Below are positions 19,710 through 26,651 of a DNA stretch of 64,000 nucleotides, one piece after another (within the stretch, counting starts at the first letter, position 1; the number at the start of each line of letters is the position of its first letter). Made by a program: the position numbers and the translations under genes. The stretch spans positions 1 to 64,000 of the forward strand of contig JAGRHC010000023.1 in NCBI GenBank assembly GCA_020445145.1. Direction: 5' to 3'. The notes below the pieces were generated by a model. The model had not been told where the DNA came from and did not search any database. It saw only the letters and a program-made list of their open reading frames with translations. This stretch comes from Alphaproteobacteria bacterium (GTDB taxonomy: Bacteria > Pseudomonadota > Alphaproteobacteria > Micavibrionales > Micavibrionaceae).

Positions 19710-21005
19710 ATGCGCACAATACACACCGGATTTCACGCAATTCTAAACAGCGTCTTCTTGTTTTTGATCGTAGCAACACTCGCCGCCTGCACATCCGGTG
19801 GCGGTTACGACGCGCAACAATGGCAAACTGGCGCCGCCAATCAAACCGCCGCGCAACAAGCCCCCGATGATCTGAATGTACCGGCTTCCGTCCCCGGCGT
19901 CGAAGCGCAGGGAATCAGCGCCGATAACATGCACACCACAAAAGTGGCCATCCTGCTCCCCTTGAGCGGCCAGCACGCAGACCTCGGACAAGCCATGCTG
20001 TCAGCCGCGCAAATGGCACTCTTTGATGTCGGCCACAACAACCTCGAACTCATGCCCCGCGATACCGGCGGCACAGCGACAGGGGCGCGCAACGCGGCCC
20101 AAAGCGCAATCCAGAACGGCGCCCAGCTTGTCCTCGGCCCTCTTTTCTCATACGAAGTCAAAGCCGCAAAACCGGTCGTCCAAAACGCAAATGTCAACAT
20201 GATCGCCTTCTCAACAGACTGGACCCTCGCCGACGACCACACGTTCCTGATCGGCTTCCTGCCCTTCGATCAGGTCGAACGCGTCACCCGCTATGCGGTC
20301 GCCAAGGGGAACAAAAGAATCGGCGTCCTCAGCCCGTCTGACAGCTACGGCAACGGCGTTGTATCCGCCTACAAAGCCGTCGGAGGCCATCTCGGTCTAT
20401 CCTCATCAAGAATCGAGCGCTTCGCGCCGCAAGGCGGCGACCTCTCCCTCGTCATCCGTAAATTCGCCGATTACGATCAGCGCAAAGCAGCGAAAAATGC
20501 ATACGGCGCCCCCTTCGACGCCGTCCTTATGCCCGTCGGCGGTACCATGGCCCGCAGCGTCGGCAGCTTCCTGAGCCAATATGACCTGCCACCCGGCGAA
20601 GTCCGCCGCCTCGGGACCGGCCTGATGGATGAAAGCGGCCTCGCAGGAGACCCATCGCTCCAGGGCGCCTGGTTCGCCGCCCCCGACCCGCAGGCACGCA
20701 AAGATTTCGAAAACCGCTACCGCAAAATATACGCGTCCACCCCGCCACGCCTGTCGTCTCTGTCCTATGACGCCACAGCGCTCGCAGCCATTCTCGCCCG
20801 CACAGGACTCCAGCAATCCGGTCGCCCGGCGTTCACAACAAACGCGATCACCAACCCCAACGGCTTTGCCGGCGTAGACGGCATTTTCCGTTTCCGCCCC
20901 GACGGCATCGTAGAGCGCGGCATGGCCATCCTGACCTTTGAAAATGGCCGTGAAAGAGTGATCGACCCGGCCCCGCGCACCTTCCAGCGTTACAGTGCAA
21001 TGTAA
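19710..21005 (+). CDS. LpoA-like penicillin-binding protein activator
   Basis: A 431-residue lipoprotein with signal peptide and lipobox LAAC (residues about 25-28). A low-complexity Gln/Ala linker follows, then a periplasmic-binding-protein type I fold beginning KVAILLPLSGQHADLGQAMLSAAQMALFD. This corresponds to the C-terminal domain of LpoA, the outer-membrane activator of PBP1A; the N-terminal TPR domain of enterobacterial LpoA is missing, as is usual in alphaproteobacteria. The position back to back with rsmI agrees with the lpoA neighbourhood in other genomes. An amino-acid ABC binding protein is the alternative, but the lipobox and context favour LpoA. Confidence 0.82.
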   Translation: MRTIHTGFHAILNSVFLFLIVATLAACTSGGGYDAQQWQTGAANQTAAQQAPDDLNVPASVPGVEAQGISADNMHTTKVAILLPLSGQHADLGQAMLSAAQMALFDVGHNNLELMPRDTGGTATGARNAAQSAIQNGAQLVLGPLFSYEVKAAKPVVQNANVNMIAFSTDWTLADDHTFLIGFLPFDQVERVTRYAVAKGNKRIGVLSPSDSYGNGVVSAYKAVGGHLGLSSSRIERFAPQGGDLSLVIRKFADYDQRKAAKNAYGAPFDAVLMPVGGTMARSVGSFLSQYDLPPGEVRRLGTGLMDESGLAGDPSLQGAWFAAPDPQARKDFENRYRKIYASTPPRLSSLSYDATALAAILARTGLQQSGRPAFTTNAITNPNGFAGVDGIFRFRPDGIVERGMAILTFENGRERVIDPAPRTFQRYSAM

Positions 21006-21146
21006 GCACCTAAAAGAAATAAAAAAACACGAATCACCCCCTTGCCAAACACGGTCATTTAGGGCATACCTTATACATCCCAATACGAAACGATGAGTTT
21101 TCTTTAAGCCTGCAAATCGGCCAATAAACCGGTAAGGAGAATTGCC

Positions 21147-21734
21147 ATGGAAAATACAGCTGCCGCCAAAAAAGGCCGCCCGCGCAGTGAAAAATCACGC
21201 AGCGCCATCCTCAACGCCACCAACAAACTTCTGTTGCAAACCTCCGTACAGGAACTCAGCATCGAAGCCATCGCCAAAAAGGCAAAAGTCGGAAAAACCA
21301 CGATTTACCGCTGGTGGCCCAACAAAACCGCTGTCGTCATGGACGCCCTCGCCCACCAGCCCGGCATGCAAACACCTCTACCGACAGCAAGCAGCCACCG
21401 CGAAGCTATTAAAATGCAGCTCGACAAACTGATCCGCCTGCTCGACAGCAAAAACGGCCAGACCATCGCCCAGCTCTTCAGCGAAGCCCAGGCCAGCGAC
21501 ACTTCCCTGAAAATCTTCAAGGACAATCTGCTGGAACCCCTGATGGACGCGATCGCCTACAGCATCGAGGAAGGCCAGAAAAACGGCGAATTTCGCCAGG
21601 ACATCGAAAAAGAAATCGCCGTCGACATGCTCTGCGGCCCGATCTTCTTCCGCCTGATGGCACACCCGGAAGACCTCAACGACGAATTCCACGACACCTA
21701 CGCCAACAAAGCCCTGCGTGTTCTCGAGGCCTAG
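21147..21734 (+). CDS. TetR-family transcriptional regulator
   Basis: A 195-residue regulator. The N-terminal helix-turn-helix is clear: RSAILNATNKLLLQTSVQELSIEAIAKKAKVGKTTIYRWWPNKTAVVMDAL (about 18-67). The ligand-binding C-terminal domain ends in the AcrR-type pattern with FFRLMAHPEDL. An AAGGAG site precedes the ATG by 6 bases. No obvious target gene is adjacent: the neighbours are an LpoA-like gene on the same strand and ahpD converging. The regulated function is unknown. Confidence 0.92.
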   Translation: MENTAAAKKGRPRSEKSRSAILNATNKLLLQTSVQELSIEAIAKKAKVGKTTIYRWWPNKTAVVMDALAHQPGMQTPLPTASSHREAIKMQLDKLIRLLDSKNGQTIAQLFSEAQASDTSLKIFKDNLLEPLMDAIAYSIEEGQKNGEFRQDIEKEIAVDMLCGPIFFRLMAHPEDLNDEFHDTYANKALRVLEA

Positions 21735-21760
21735 AAACTCGCTTCAAAAATAAAATACAA

Positions 21761-21795
21761 AAAGAAGGTCGGATTTTAACAACCCGATCTTCTTT
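21761..21795. terminator. stem-loop terminator between tetR-type gene and ahpD
   Basis: A 12-bp stem (AAAGAAGGTCGG at 21761-21772 with CCGATCTTCTTT at 21784-21795, one G-T pair) closes an 11-base loop. Read leftward it is followed by a T-rich tract, so it can end transcription coming from ahpD. It may also act on the rightward regulator gene. Confidence 0.7.
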
Positions 21796-21826
21796 CTTAC
21801 TTGGTTTCAAAGAGAAACGCACAAGA

Positions 21827-21915
21827 GCAAACAGCGTTTCCGTTCGGCTAGGAAAATGAGGCGAAGCGTACAAAAAGTACGTGAGCCGAAATTTGACGCC
21901 GACCGAAAGGAAACG
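21827..21915. repeat. palindromic intergenic repeat, copy 1
   Basis: The outer arms pair (CGTTTCCGTTCGG with CCGAAAGGAAACG, nearly complementary) around a conserved core that includes GGCTAGGAAAATGAGGCG, the inner GCGTAC/GTACGT arms and ATTTGACGCCG. The same core occurs at 60776-60880. Both copies lie between convergent genes. See the finding on this repeat. Confidence 0.8.
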
Positions 21916-21924
21916 ATGGAAGCT

Positions 21925-22479
21925 CTAGGCTGCCTGAGCCAGAGCTCCTAGGGCATTAATCCCCTCGCCATCCAGCACCGCTGCCACAGCATTCACTGTC
22001 GCCGCAATACGGACCGCCGTCTGGATTTCAACATTAGACAAGCCCGCCTTGCGCAGCTCTGCCTCATGACTGTCGATACACATCCCGCAACCGTTCATCG
22101 CCGAAACAGCCAACGACCAAAGCTCGAAATCTGCCTTCTCAACGCCGGGATTGCCAATCACATTCATCCGCAGCTTCGCAGGCAAAGTCTGATATTCTTT
22201 ATTCTTCGCCAAATGCGCAAACCGGTAGTAAACATTATTCATCGCCATAATCGATGCCGCCGCTTTCGCCGCGTTAAAAGCTTCCGGAGAAAGATGCTCC
22301 GCAGCCTGAGCTTCCACCGCAGCGATAACCGCGCGGTTACGAGCGCCATAAGCACTGGCGACAAACGTCCCCCAAAGCTGCTGCTCCGTAAGGCTCTCAT
22401 CCCCCGCCAGAGAGGACAAATTCAATCTGATATCCTTGGCGTAATCAGGAATAAGATTTTTAAGGGATTCAATAGACAT
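21925..22479 (-). CDS. ahpD: AhpD-like alkyl hydroperoxide reductase
   Basis: A carboxymuconolactone-decarboxylase-fold peroxidase/disulphide reductase that regenerates AhpC. The active site reads [15 protein letters not shown], containing the CxxC pair and the His; this matches the NGC..C...HE signature of mycobacterial-type AhpD. The upstream Glu of the proton relay lies in [21 protein letters not shown]. 184 residues. I use the ATG at 22479, 6 bases after TAGGAG; a GTG one codon upstream is possible. It follows ahpC by 113 bases with a perfect AAATTTC/GAAATTT inverted repeat (22517-22532) in the gap. Confidence 0.93.
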   Translation of the reverse strand: MSIESLKNLIPDYAKDIRLNLSSLAGDESLTEQQLWGTFVASAYGARNRAVIAAVEAQAAEHLSPEAFNAAKAAASIMAMNNVYYRFAHLAKNKEYQTLPAKLRMNVIGNPGVEKADFELWSLAVSAMNGCGMCIDSHEAELRKAGLSNVEIQTAVRIAATVNAVAAVLDGEGINALGALAQAA

Positions 22480-22592
22480 CACGTTCTCCTAAACAAAATC
22501 AGTTTAATTCATATGAAAATTTCAAGAAATTTGAGGGGCGAACCATGCCGGCACTAAGACCAAACACAGTTCGCAACCCAGATATAGAGCAA

Positions 22593-23174
22593 TTAAGCAG
22601 CAATCTTCTCCGCTTCGGCAGACGCATCAATCGTGTCACCACCAACCGGGCGGTTGCATGGGCAAAGTTCATCAGATTGAAGCGCATCAAGAATCCGGAG
22701 CGTTTCCTTAGGATTACGCCCGACATTCAGGCCGTTAACCGCGACATGCTGAATAACATTGTCAGGATCCACGATAAATGTCGCGCGCAGAGCAACACCT
22801 GCCGCCGCATCACGAATACCAAGGCCGTCAACCAAAGAGCCATTCGTATCAGCAAACGACCACTGGTTCAGGCCGTTCAGATCCTTGTGCTCGCGGCGCC
22901 ATGCCAGCTTGCAGAATTCATTATCAGTGCTGCCACCGAGAACAACGCAGTCACGGTCGCTAAACTCACCTTCAAGCTTCGCAAACTCGACGATTTCCGT
23001 CGGGCAAACAAAGGTAAAGTCCTTCGGATAGAAGAAGTAAACCTTCCACTTGCCTTCAAAACTTTTCTCTGTAATTTCTTCAAAAGCAGACTGACCGTTT
23101 TCTTCATGTTTGTTAAAACCTGGTTTTACACCGGTAATAATAAATTCGGGCAGTTGATCGCCAATACCAAGCAT
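22593..23174 (-). CDS. ahpC: peroxiredoxin AhpC
   Basis: A two-Cys peroxiredoxin that reduces H2O2 and organic peroxides. The peroxidatic Cys lies in FYPKDFTFVCPTEIVEF, and the C-terminal resolving region reads DELCPCNRP. The CxC arrangement is that of AhpC proteins reduced by AhpD, which agrees with the ahpD gene downstream. I use the ATG at 23174 (MLGIGDQ) with GGAG 9 bases upstream; a TTG two codons earlier is less likely. It is divergent from oxyR. Confidence 0.95.
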   Translation of the reverse strand: MLGIGDQLPEFIITGVKPGFNKHEENGQSAFEEITEKSFEGKWKVYFFYPKDFTFVCPTEIVEFAKLEGEFSDRDCVVLGGSTDNEFCKLAWRREHKDLNGLNQWSFADTNGSLVDGLGIRDAAAGVALRATFIVDPDNVIQHVAVNGLNVGRNPKETLRILDALQSDELCPCNRPVGGDTIDASAEAEKIAA

Positions 23175-23268
23175 TCTCAATTCTCCATTTGTTTGATGAG
23201 TTATTTAACGTTGGCCAACAGTAGCAACGCTTACCACATGAAATCCAACAATAAATTCCACTATTTAC

Positions 23269-23285
23269 TATCGAAAAAAACGATA
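23269..23285. promoter_or_regulatory. candidate OxyR operator
   Basis: TATCG-N7-CGATA is a perfect dyad of the LysR T-N11-A type. It lies in the 146-base region between divergent ahpC and oxyR. Extra half-site-like CTAT and GATA elements occur on both sides. It fits autoregulation of oxyR together with control of ahpCD. Inference from position and symmetry. Confidence 0.5.
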
Positions 23286-23320
23286 CAAAAAACTAAATAA
23301 CTTTGATAAACTCGATAGGT

Positions 23321-24223
23321 ATGATTAGACCAACTTTAAGACAAATCAACTATCTCATTGCCCTAAAAGATGAAAAATCGTTTAGCAGGGCCGCCGAGAC
23401 TTGCCTTGTCACACAATCAACCCTGAGCGCGGGCATCCGGGACCTCGAAAATATCTTCGGACAAACGCTGGTGAATCGAGCGGGCAGAAACATCACATTA
23501 ACCCCGCTCGGAAGTGAAATAGCCCTGCAAGGCCAAAAAATGCTCGAAGAGATCGATTTACTCATCGCCCGGGCGCACCAAACCAGAGAACCATTAAGCG
23601 GCCCCCTTCGCCTCGGCGTTATCCCGACAATCGCGCCCTACCTGCTCCCGAAAATACTGCCGACCCTGAAGGAAAAATTCCCGGCACTCGAGCTACAACT
23701 ACATGAAGATTTAAGCGGCCGCCTCGTCGAGCAAATCCACAACGGACGCCTCGACGGCATCCTTATGGCCTTCCCCTACGAAACCGGAGGACTGGAGCAC
23801 CACATCATCTTCGAAGAAGACTTCCTGCTGGCAGCCCCCAAAAACAAAGAATTACCAAAGAGCCTCACGCTCGAAGATCTAAAACCGCAAGAACTTCTCC
23901 TCCTCGAAGACGGACATTGCCTGCGCGACCATGCCCTGGCCGCATGCGGCCTGCAAAGACCATCCGCCAGAAAAACCTTCAGCGCCACCAGCCTTGCAAC
24001 CCTGATCCAGATGGTCGCCTACGGTTACGGCGTAACATTACTGCCGGAAATGGCGCTAAACCCCGGGATCATTCCAGACAACATTTGCCTGATCCCCTTT
24101 AAAAACCCGGCACCCACCCGCAAAATCGGTCTCGCATGGCCTAAAAATAGCCCACAAAAGAAAGACTTACAGCATCTATTTAAAGCAATATCATCTTCCA
24201 TCAACCGAAAAGAAAACGTATAA
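23321..24223 (+). CDS. oxyR: hydrogen-peroxide sensing regulator OxyR
   Basis: A LysR-family activator. The N-terminal winged HTH reads LRQINYLIALKDEKSFSRAAETCLVTQSTLSAGIRDLE. The effector domain holds LLLLEDGHCLRDHALAACGLQ, with the two redox Cys spaced as in the GHCLRDQ..  motif of E. coli OxyR, which identifies it as OxyR and not a generic LysR protein. 300 residues from the ATG at 23321 (MIRPTLRQ). An upstream TTG would add six residues. Divergence from ahpC-ahpD supports the assignment. acyP follows 10 bases after the stop. Confidence 0.93.
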   Translation: MIRPTLRQINYLIALKDEKSFSRAAETCLVTQSTLSAGIRDLENIFGQTLVNRAGRNITLTPLGSEIALQGQKMLEEIDLLIARAHQTREPLSGPLRLGVIPTIAPYLLPKILPTLKEKFPALELQLHEDLSGRLVEQIHNGRLDGILMAFPYETGGLEHHIIFEEDFLLAAPKNKELPKSLTLEDLKPQELLLLEDGHCLRDHALAACGLQRPSARKTFSATSLATLIQMVAYGYGVTLLPEMALNPGIIPDNICLIPFKNPAPTRKIGLAWPKNSPQKKDLQHLFKAISSSINRKENV

Positions 24224-24233
24224 TCAGAGGAAT

Positions 24234-24518
24234 ATGACCGATACGACCACAAAACACTTGAGAATTTTCGGGCACGTACAGGGCGTCTATTACCGCGCGT
24301 GGACGCAGGAAACGGCAAATGGATTGAATCTGACAGGCTGGGTCCGCAATCGCAAGGACGGAAGTGTAGAAGCCATCGTCAGTGGACCTGAGTCACAAAT
24401 CATGAAATTCATCAAAGCGTGCCATGAAGGGCCAGAGCTGGCAACCGTGGATACAATCAGCATCAATGAAGGAATAAACGAAGGATTTACAGACTTCACA
24501 ATCCGTGAAACAGCCTGA
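24234..24518 (+). CDS. acyP: acylphosphatase
   Basis: A 94-residue enzyme hydrolysing acyl phosphates such as carbamoyl phosphate and 1,3-bisphosphoglycerate. The signature HLRIFGHVQGVYYRAWTQETA contains the catalytic Arg, and GWVRNRKDGSVEAIVSG contains the catalytic Asn. The ribosome site AGAGGAA precedes the ATG by 2-5 bases. It probably shares the oxyR transcript, although there is no functional link known. Confidence 0.95.
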   Translation: MTDTTTKHLRIFGHVQGVYYRAWTQETANGLNLTGWVRNRKDGSVEAIVSGPESQIMKFIKACHEGPELATVDTISINEGINEGFTDFTIRETA

Positions 24519-24624
24519 CACGTACACCTCCCCGTCAAAAAAATAAACCCATTAAAGCCAATATAAAAAAATAAAAACAATATATTAGCTAATAATAATC
24601 AGTTTAAACCGCACGAAAAAGATG

Positions 24625-25206
24625 TCATTCCTTAGGCTGTGGCGGATACCCGTCACGCGAAAAGTTACCCCCAGGTACACCATCAAAACGCTGCCCCTGT
24701 TGCTCATGACGCTCAGAACCATCACGGCGCTCATCGCCACCATTTGAATGATCACCATGCTTCTTCCCGCGCGAGCCGCCTTCCGTCAAAACCTGTACGA
24801 ACCGCTTCGCCATTTTACGGCGCTCAACCGCCGGAAGCTGTGAAGCCAACGCACGCACAGTCTCAAGCTTATGATCATCAATCTTCTCTTCCAGCCCACG
24901 GATATTCTTGGCAACAGCCTCAAAAGCATCACTATCAAAAGTATCCGCCATCAAGACAGCCTCCAAAGCCTTCTTCTGCTCCCGCATAGACTGAAAGACC
25001 GGCTTGATCTCACCGATACGCGCCCTCAAAGTACTTTTGAGCAAGTCCCTGGTTTCAGGCGCAAGATTTTCTTTCACCTCATCCCATGGCTTGGGCTCAT
25101 CCATCATCATCTTGTATCCCTGCCCGGCCGCCAGCCCCAACAACAGAACATTGAGCAAAACAGACAAAGTAAAAACAACACGAACCCTTTTACTTAAATT
25201 GCTCAT
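24625..25206 (-). CDS. periplasmic heavy-metal sensor-like protein
   Basis: A 193-residue protein with an N-terminal membrane anchor (about 7-28, VRVVFTLSVLLNVLLLGLAAGQGYKMM). It then has an all-helical periplasmic part: LKSTLRARIGEIKPVFQSMREQKKALEAVLMADTFDSDAFEAVAKNIRGLEEKIDDHKLETVRALASQL. This is the CpxP/ZraP/CnrX-type LTxxQ-like sensor fold. The tail is rich in His, Asp and Gly (KKHGDHSNGGDERRDGSERHEQQGQ), a possible metal-binding or disordered region. Its ATG overlaps the stop of the preceding gene (ATGA). It belongs to a three-gene unit with an ECF sigma factor. Confidence 0.8.
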   Translation of the reverse strand: MSNLSKRVRVVFTLSVLLNVLLLGLAAGQGYKMMMDEPKPWDEVKENLAPETRDLLKSTLRARIGEIKPVFQSMREQKKALEAVLMADTFDSDAFEAVAKNIRGLEEKIDDHKLETVRALASQLPAVERRKMAKRFVQVLTEGGSRGKKHGDHSNGGDERRDGSERHEQQGQRFDGVPGGNFSRDGYPPQPKE

Positions 25207-25553
25207 AGCCACTCTCCATACCCTGCACTATCACCTATATATATAAGGTCATCCAAACTTGTCTGCTGAGGCGCATAACCGGAAAAATCAGTATACGACC
25301 CAAGCATCACACCAACCGCCAAAACCAGCGCCATCGCATAAACCGGCTGCGGAACACTAAGGCTCTCAAGCACACCATCCAGCCAACGCTGAAAACCGCC
25401 GCCCGACTTATAAGCACGCCTCGCCCGCGGCACAGAAACAGGCATCGCCTCCGCCTGGGCAATAATCCTCTCGGCAAGACCAACCGGAACATCCGGAACA
25501 CCTCGTGCCAACATAATTCTTTCGAAATCGTCCATCGTCTTATCCTCAACCAT
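25203..25553 (-). CDS. one-TM protein, candidate anti-sigma factor
   Basis: A 116-residue protein with an N-terminal cytosolic part of about 70 residues and one TM helix (about 73-91, VYAMALVLAVGVMLGSY). The periplasmic tail is short. No clear zinc anti-sigma motif (HxxxCxxC) is present. The position directly between an ECF sigma gene (8-base overlap) and a periplasmic sensor gene (ATGA overlap) suggests an anti-sigma role comparable to CnrY. That role is inference; sequence alone does not identify it. Confidence 0.65.
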   Translation of the reverse strand: MVEDKTMDDFERIMLARGVPDVPVGLAERIIAQAEAMPVSVPRARRAYKSGGGFQRWLDGVLESLSVPQPVYAMALVLAVGVMLGSYTDFSGYAPQQTSLDDLIYIGDSAGYGEWL

Positions 25554-26160
25554 ATTGACGCTCCTTATTTCTTATACGTTCATCACCATCCAAAACCTTC
25601 TGTCTAATCAACGCTTCTTTCAAACCAGCCTTCGCCCTCATCAACAAAGACTCCAAAGCCTTGACTCCAACACCCATCACATCCGCAGCCTCACGATTAC
25701 TCAGCCCCTCATAAAAACACAGGTTAAGCGCAACCCTTTGCCGCTCCGGCAAAGCCTGAACCGCCGTCTCAAGAGCAACCCGCTCCTCACGGGCCTCCAT
25801 CTCCTCTTGCTGCCCGGGCGTAGCATCTTCAAGATAATCGAGGATCTCACCACCCTGAACAGGCTTGCGCTTACGCATATAGTCCAGCGCCTGATTAGTC
25901 ACCACCCGGTAAAACCACGTCGTAAACTTAACCCCGCGCTCGCCATCCCAACTTTGAGGATTCTTCCAAAGCTTCAAAAAAGCATCCTGAACAATTTCCT
26001 CTGCCTCATCACGGTTCGAGCACATCCGCCAGGCCGCCGCATAAAACATCGCATTATGCCGACGCACAAGGACAGCGAAAGCCTCACGATCACCCGATTG
26101 AACGAGTGTCATAAGGCTTTCGTCACAAACTTCATCGCTATAAACCGGCTTTTCGGCCAT
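25546..26160 (-). CDS. ECF-type RNA polymerase sigma factor
   Basis: A 204-residue sigma-70 family factor with only regions 2 and 4. Region 2 reads FAVLVRRHNAMFYAAAWRMCSNRDEAEEIVQDAFLKLWKNP, with TWFYRVVTNQALDYMRKRKP after it. Region 4 reads LPERQRVALNLCFYEGLSNREAADVMGVGVKALESLLMRAKAGLKEAL. It heads the unit sigma / one-TM protein / periplasmic sensor, the CnrH-Y-X-like order. The EF-hand gene upstream ends 45 bases before it. Confidence 0.93.
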   Translation of the reverse strand: MAEKPVYSDEVCDESLMTLVQSGDREAFAVLVRRHNAMFYAAAWRMCSNRDEAEEIVQDAFLKLWKNPQSWDGERGVKFTTWFYRVVTNQALDYMRKRKPVQGGEILDYLEDATPGQQEEMEAREERVALETAVQALPERQRVALNLCFYEGLSNREAADVMGVGVKALESLLMRAKAGLKEALIRQKVLDGDERIRNKERQYG

Positions 26161-26205
26161 ATAACTTACGTTCCTTATAAATAAGAGACGAATTGAACCG
26201 TAAAA

Positions 26206-26556
26206 CTATTCGCTTTCAGGCGCGTCGTCTTCAGGACCACCATGGCCACGCTTATCTTTCATCTTTTCATGACGGTCATGCATCTTCTCACGCATATCAT
26301 CGCGGTGAGCTTTCGCTTCATCCTGTGTGATTTTGCCATCACCATCAGTATCCATCATCTTGAAGCGCTCTTCAGCACCCTTCAGAAACTCGGTCTCATC
26401 CACAACCCCGTCGCCATTCACGTCATGCTTCTCAAACATTTTAGCACCCGGAGGAGGCCCTTTGCGACCACCATCAGCAGGACCGCCATCTTGCGCAAAA
26501 ACAGGAGCCGCAGAAACAGCCAAAGCCAGAGCACTTAACATCAAAAATTTTTTCAT
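26206..26556 (-). CDS. secreted EF-hand calcium-binding protein
   Basis: A 116-residue periplasmic or secreted protein. It has a signal peptide MKKFLMLSALALAVSAAPVFAQDG. Two EF-hand loops follow: DVNGDGVVDETE (about 47-58) and DTDGDGKITQDE (about 75-86). The C-terminus is rich in His, Lys, Asp and Met. I take the ATG at 26556 with AAAGGA 8 bases upstream, not the longer frame. Tandem position with the ECF sigma/sensor genes suggests it responds to the same signal, perhaps metal or calcium; this is inference. Confidence 0.85.
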   Translation of the reverse strand: MKKFLMLSALALAVSAAPVFAQDGGPADGGRKGPPPGAKMFEKHDVNGDGVVDETEFLKGAEERFKMMDTDGDGKITQDEAKAHRDDMREKMHDRHEKMKDKRGHGGPEDDAPESE

Positions 26557-26651
26557 CGTTCTATCCTTTCCAGATGTAATGAACATTATGCCTATTATAC
26601 GGCACATAGAAAAGAACCCTTCGAAGGAAAAAGAGAAAATAATATGGAAAA

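Noticed and set aside
24583..24594. TATTAGCTAATA palindrome between acyP and the sensor gene
   Set aside because: Short AT-rich palindrome in an AT-rich convergent gap; not distinguishable from chance.
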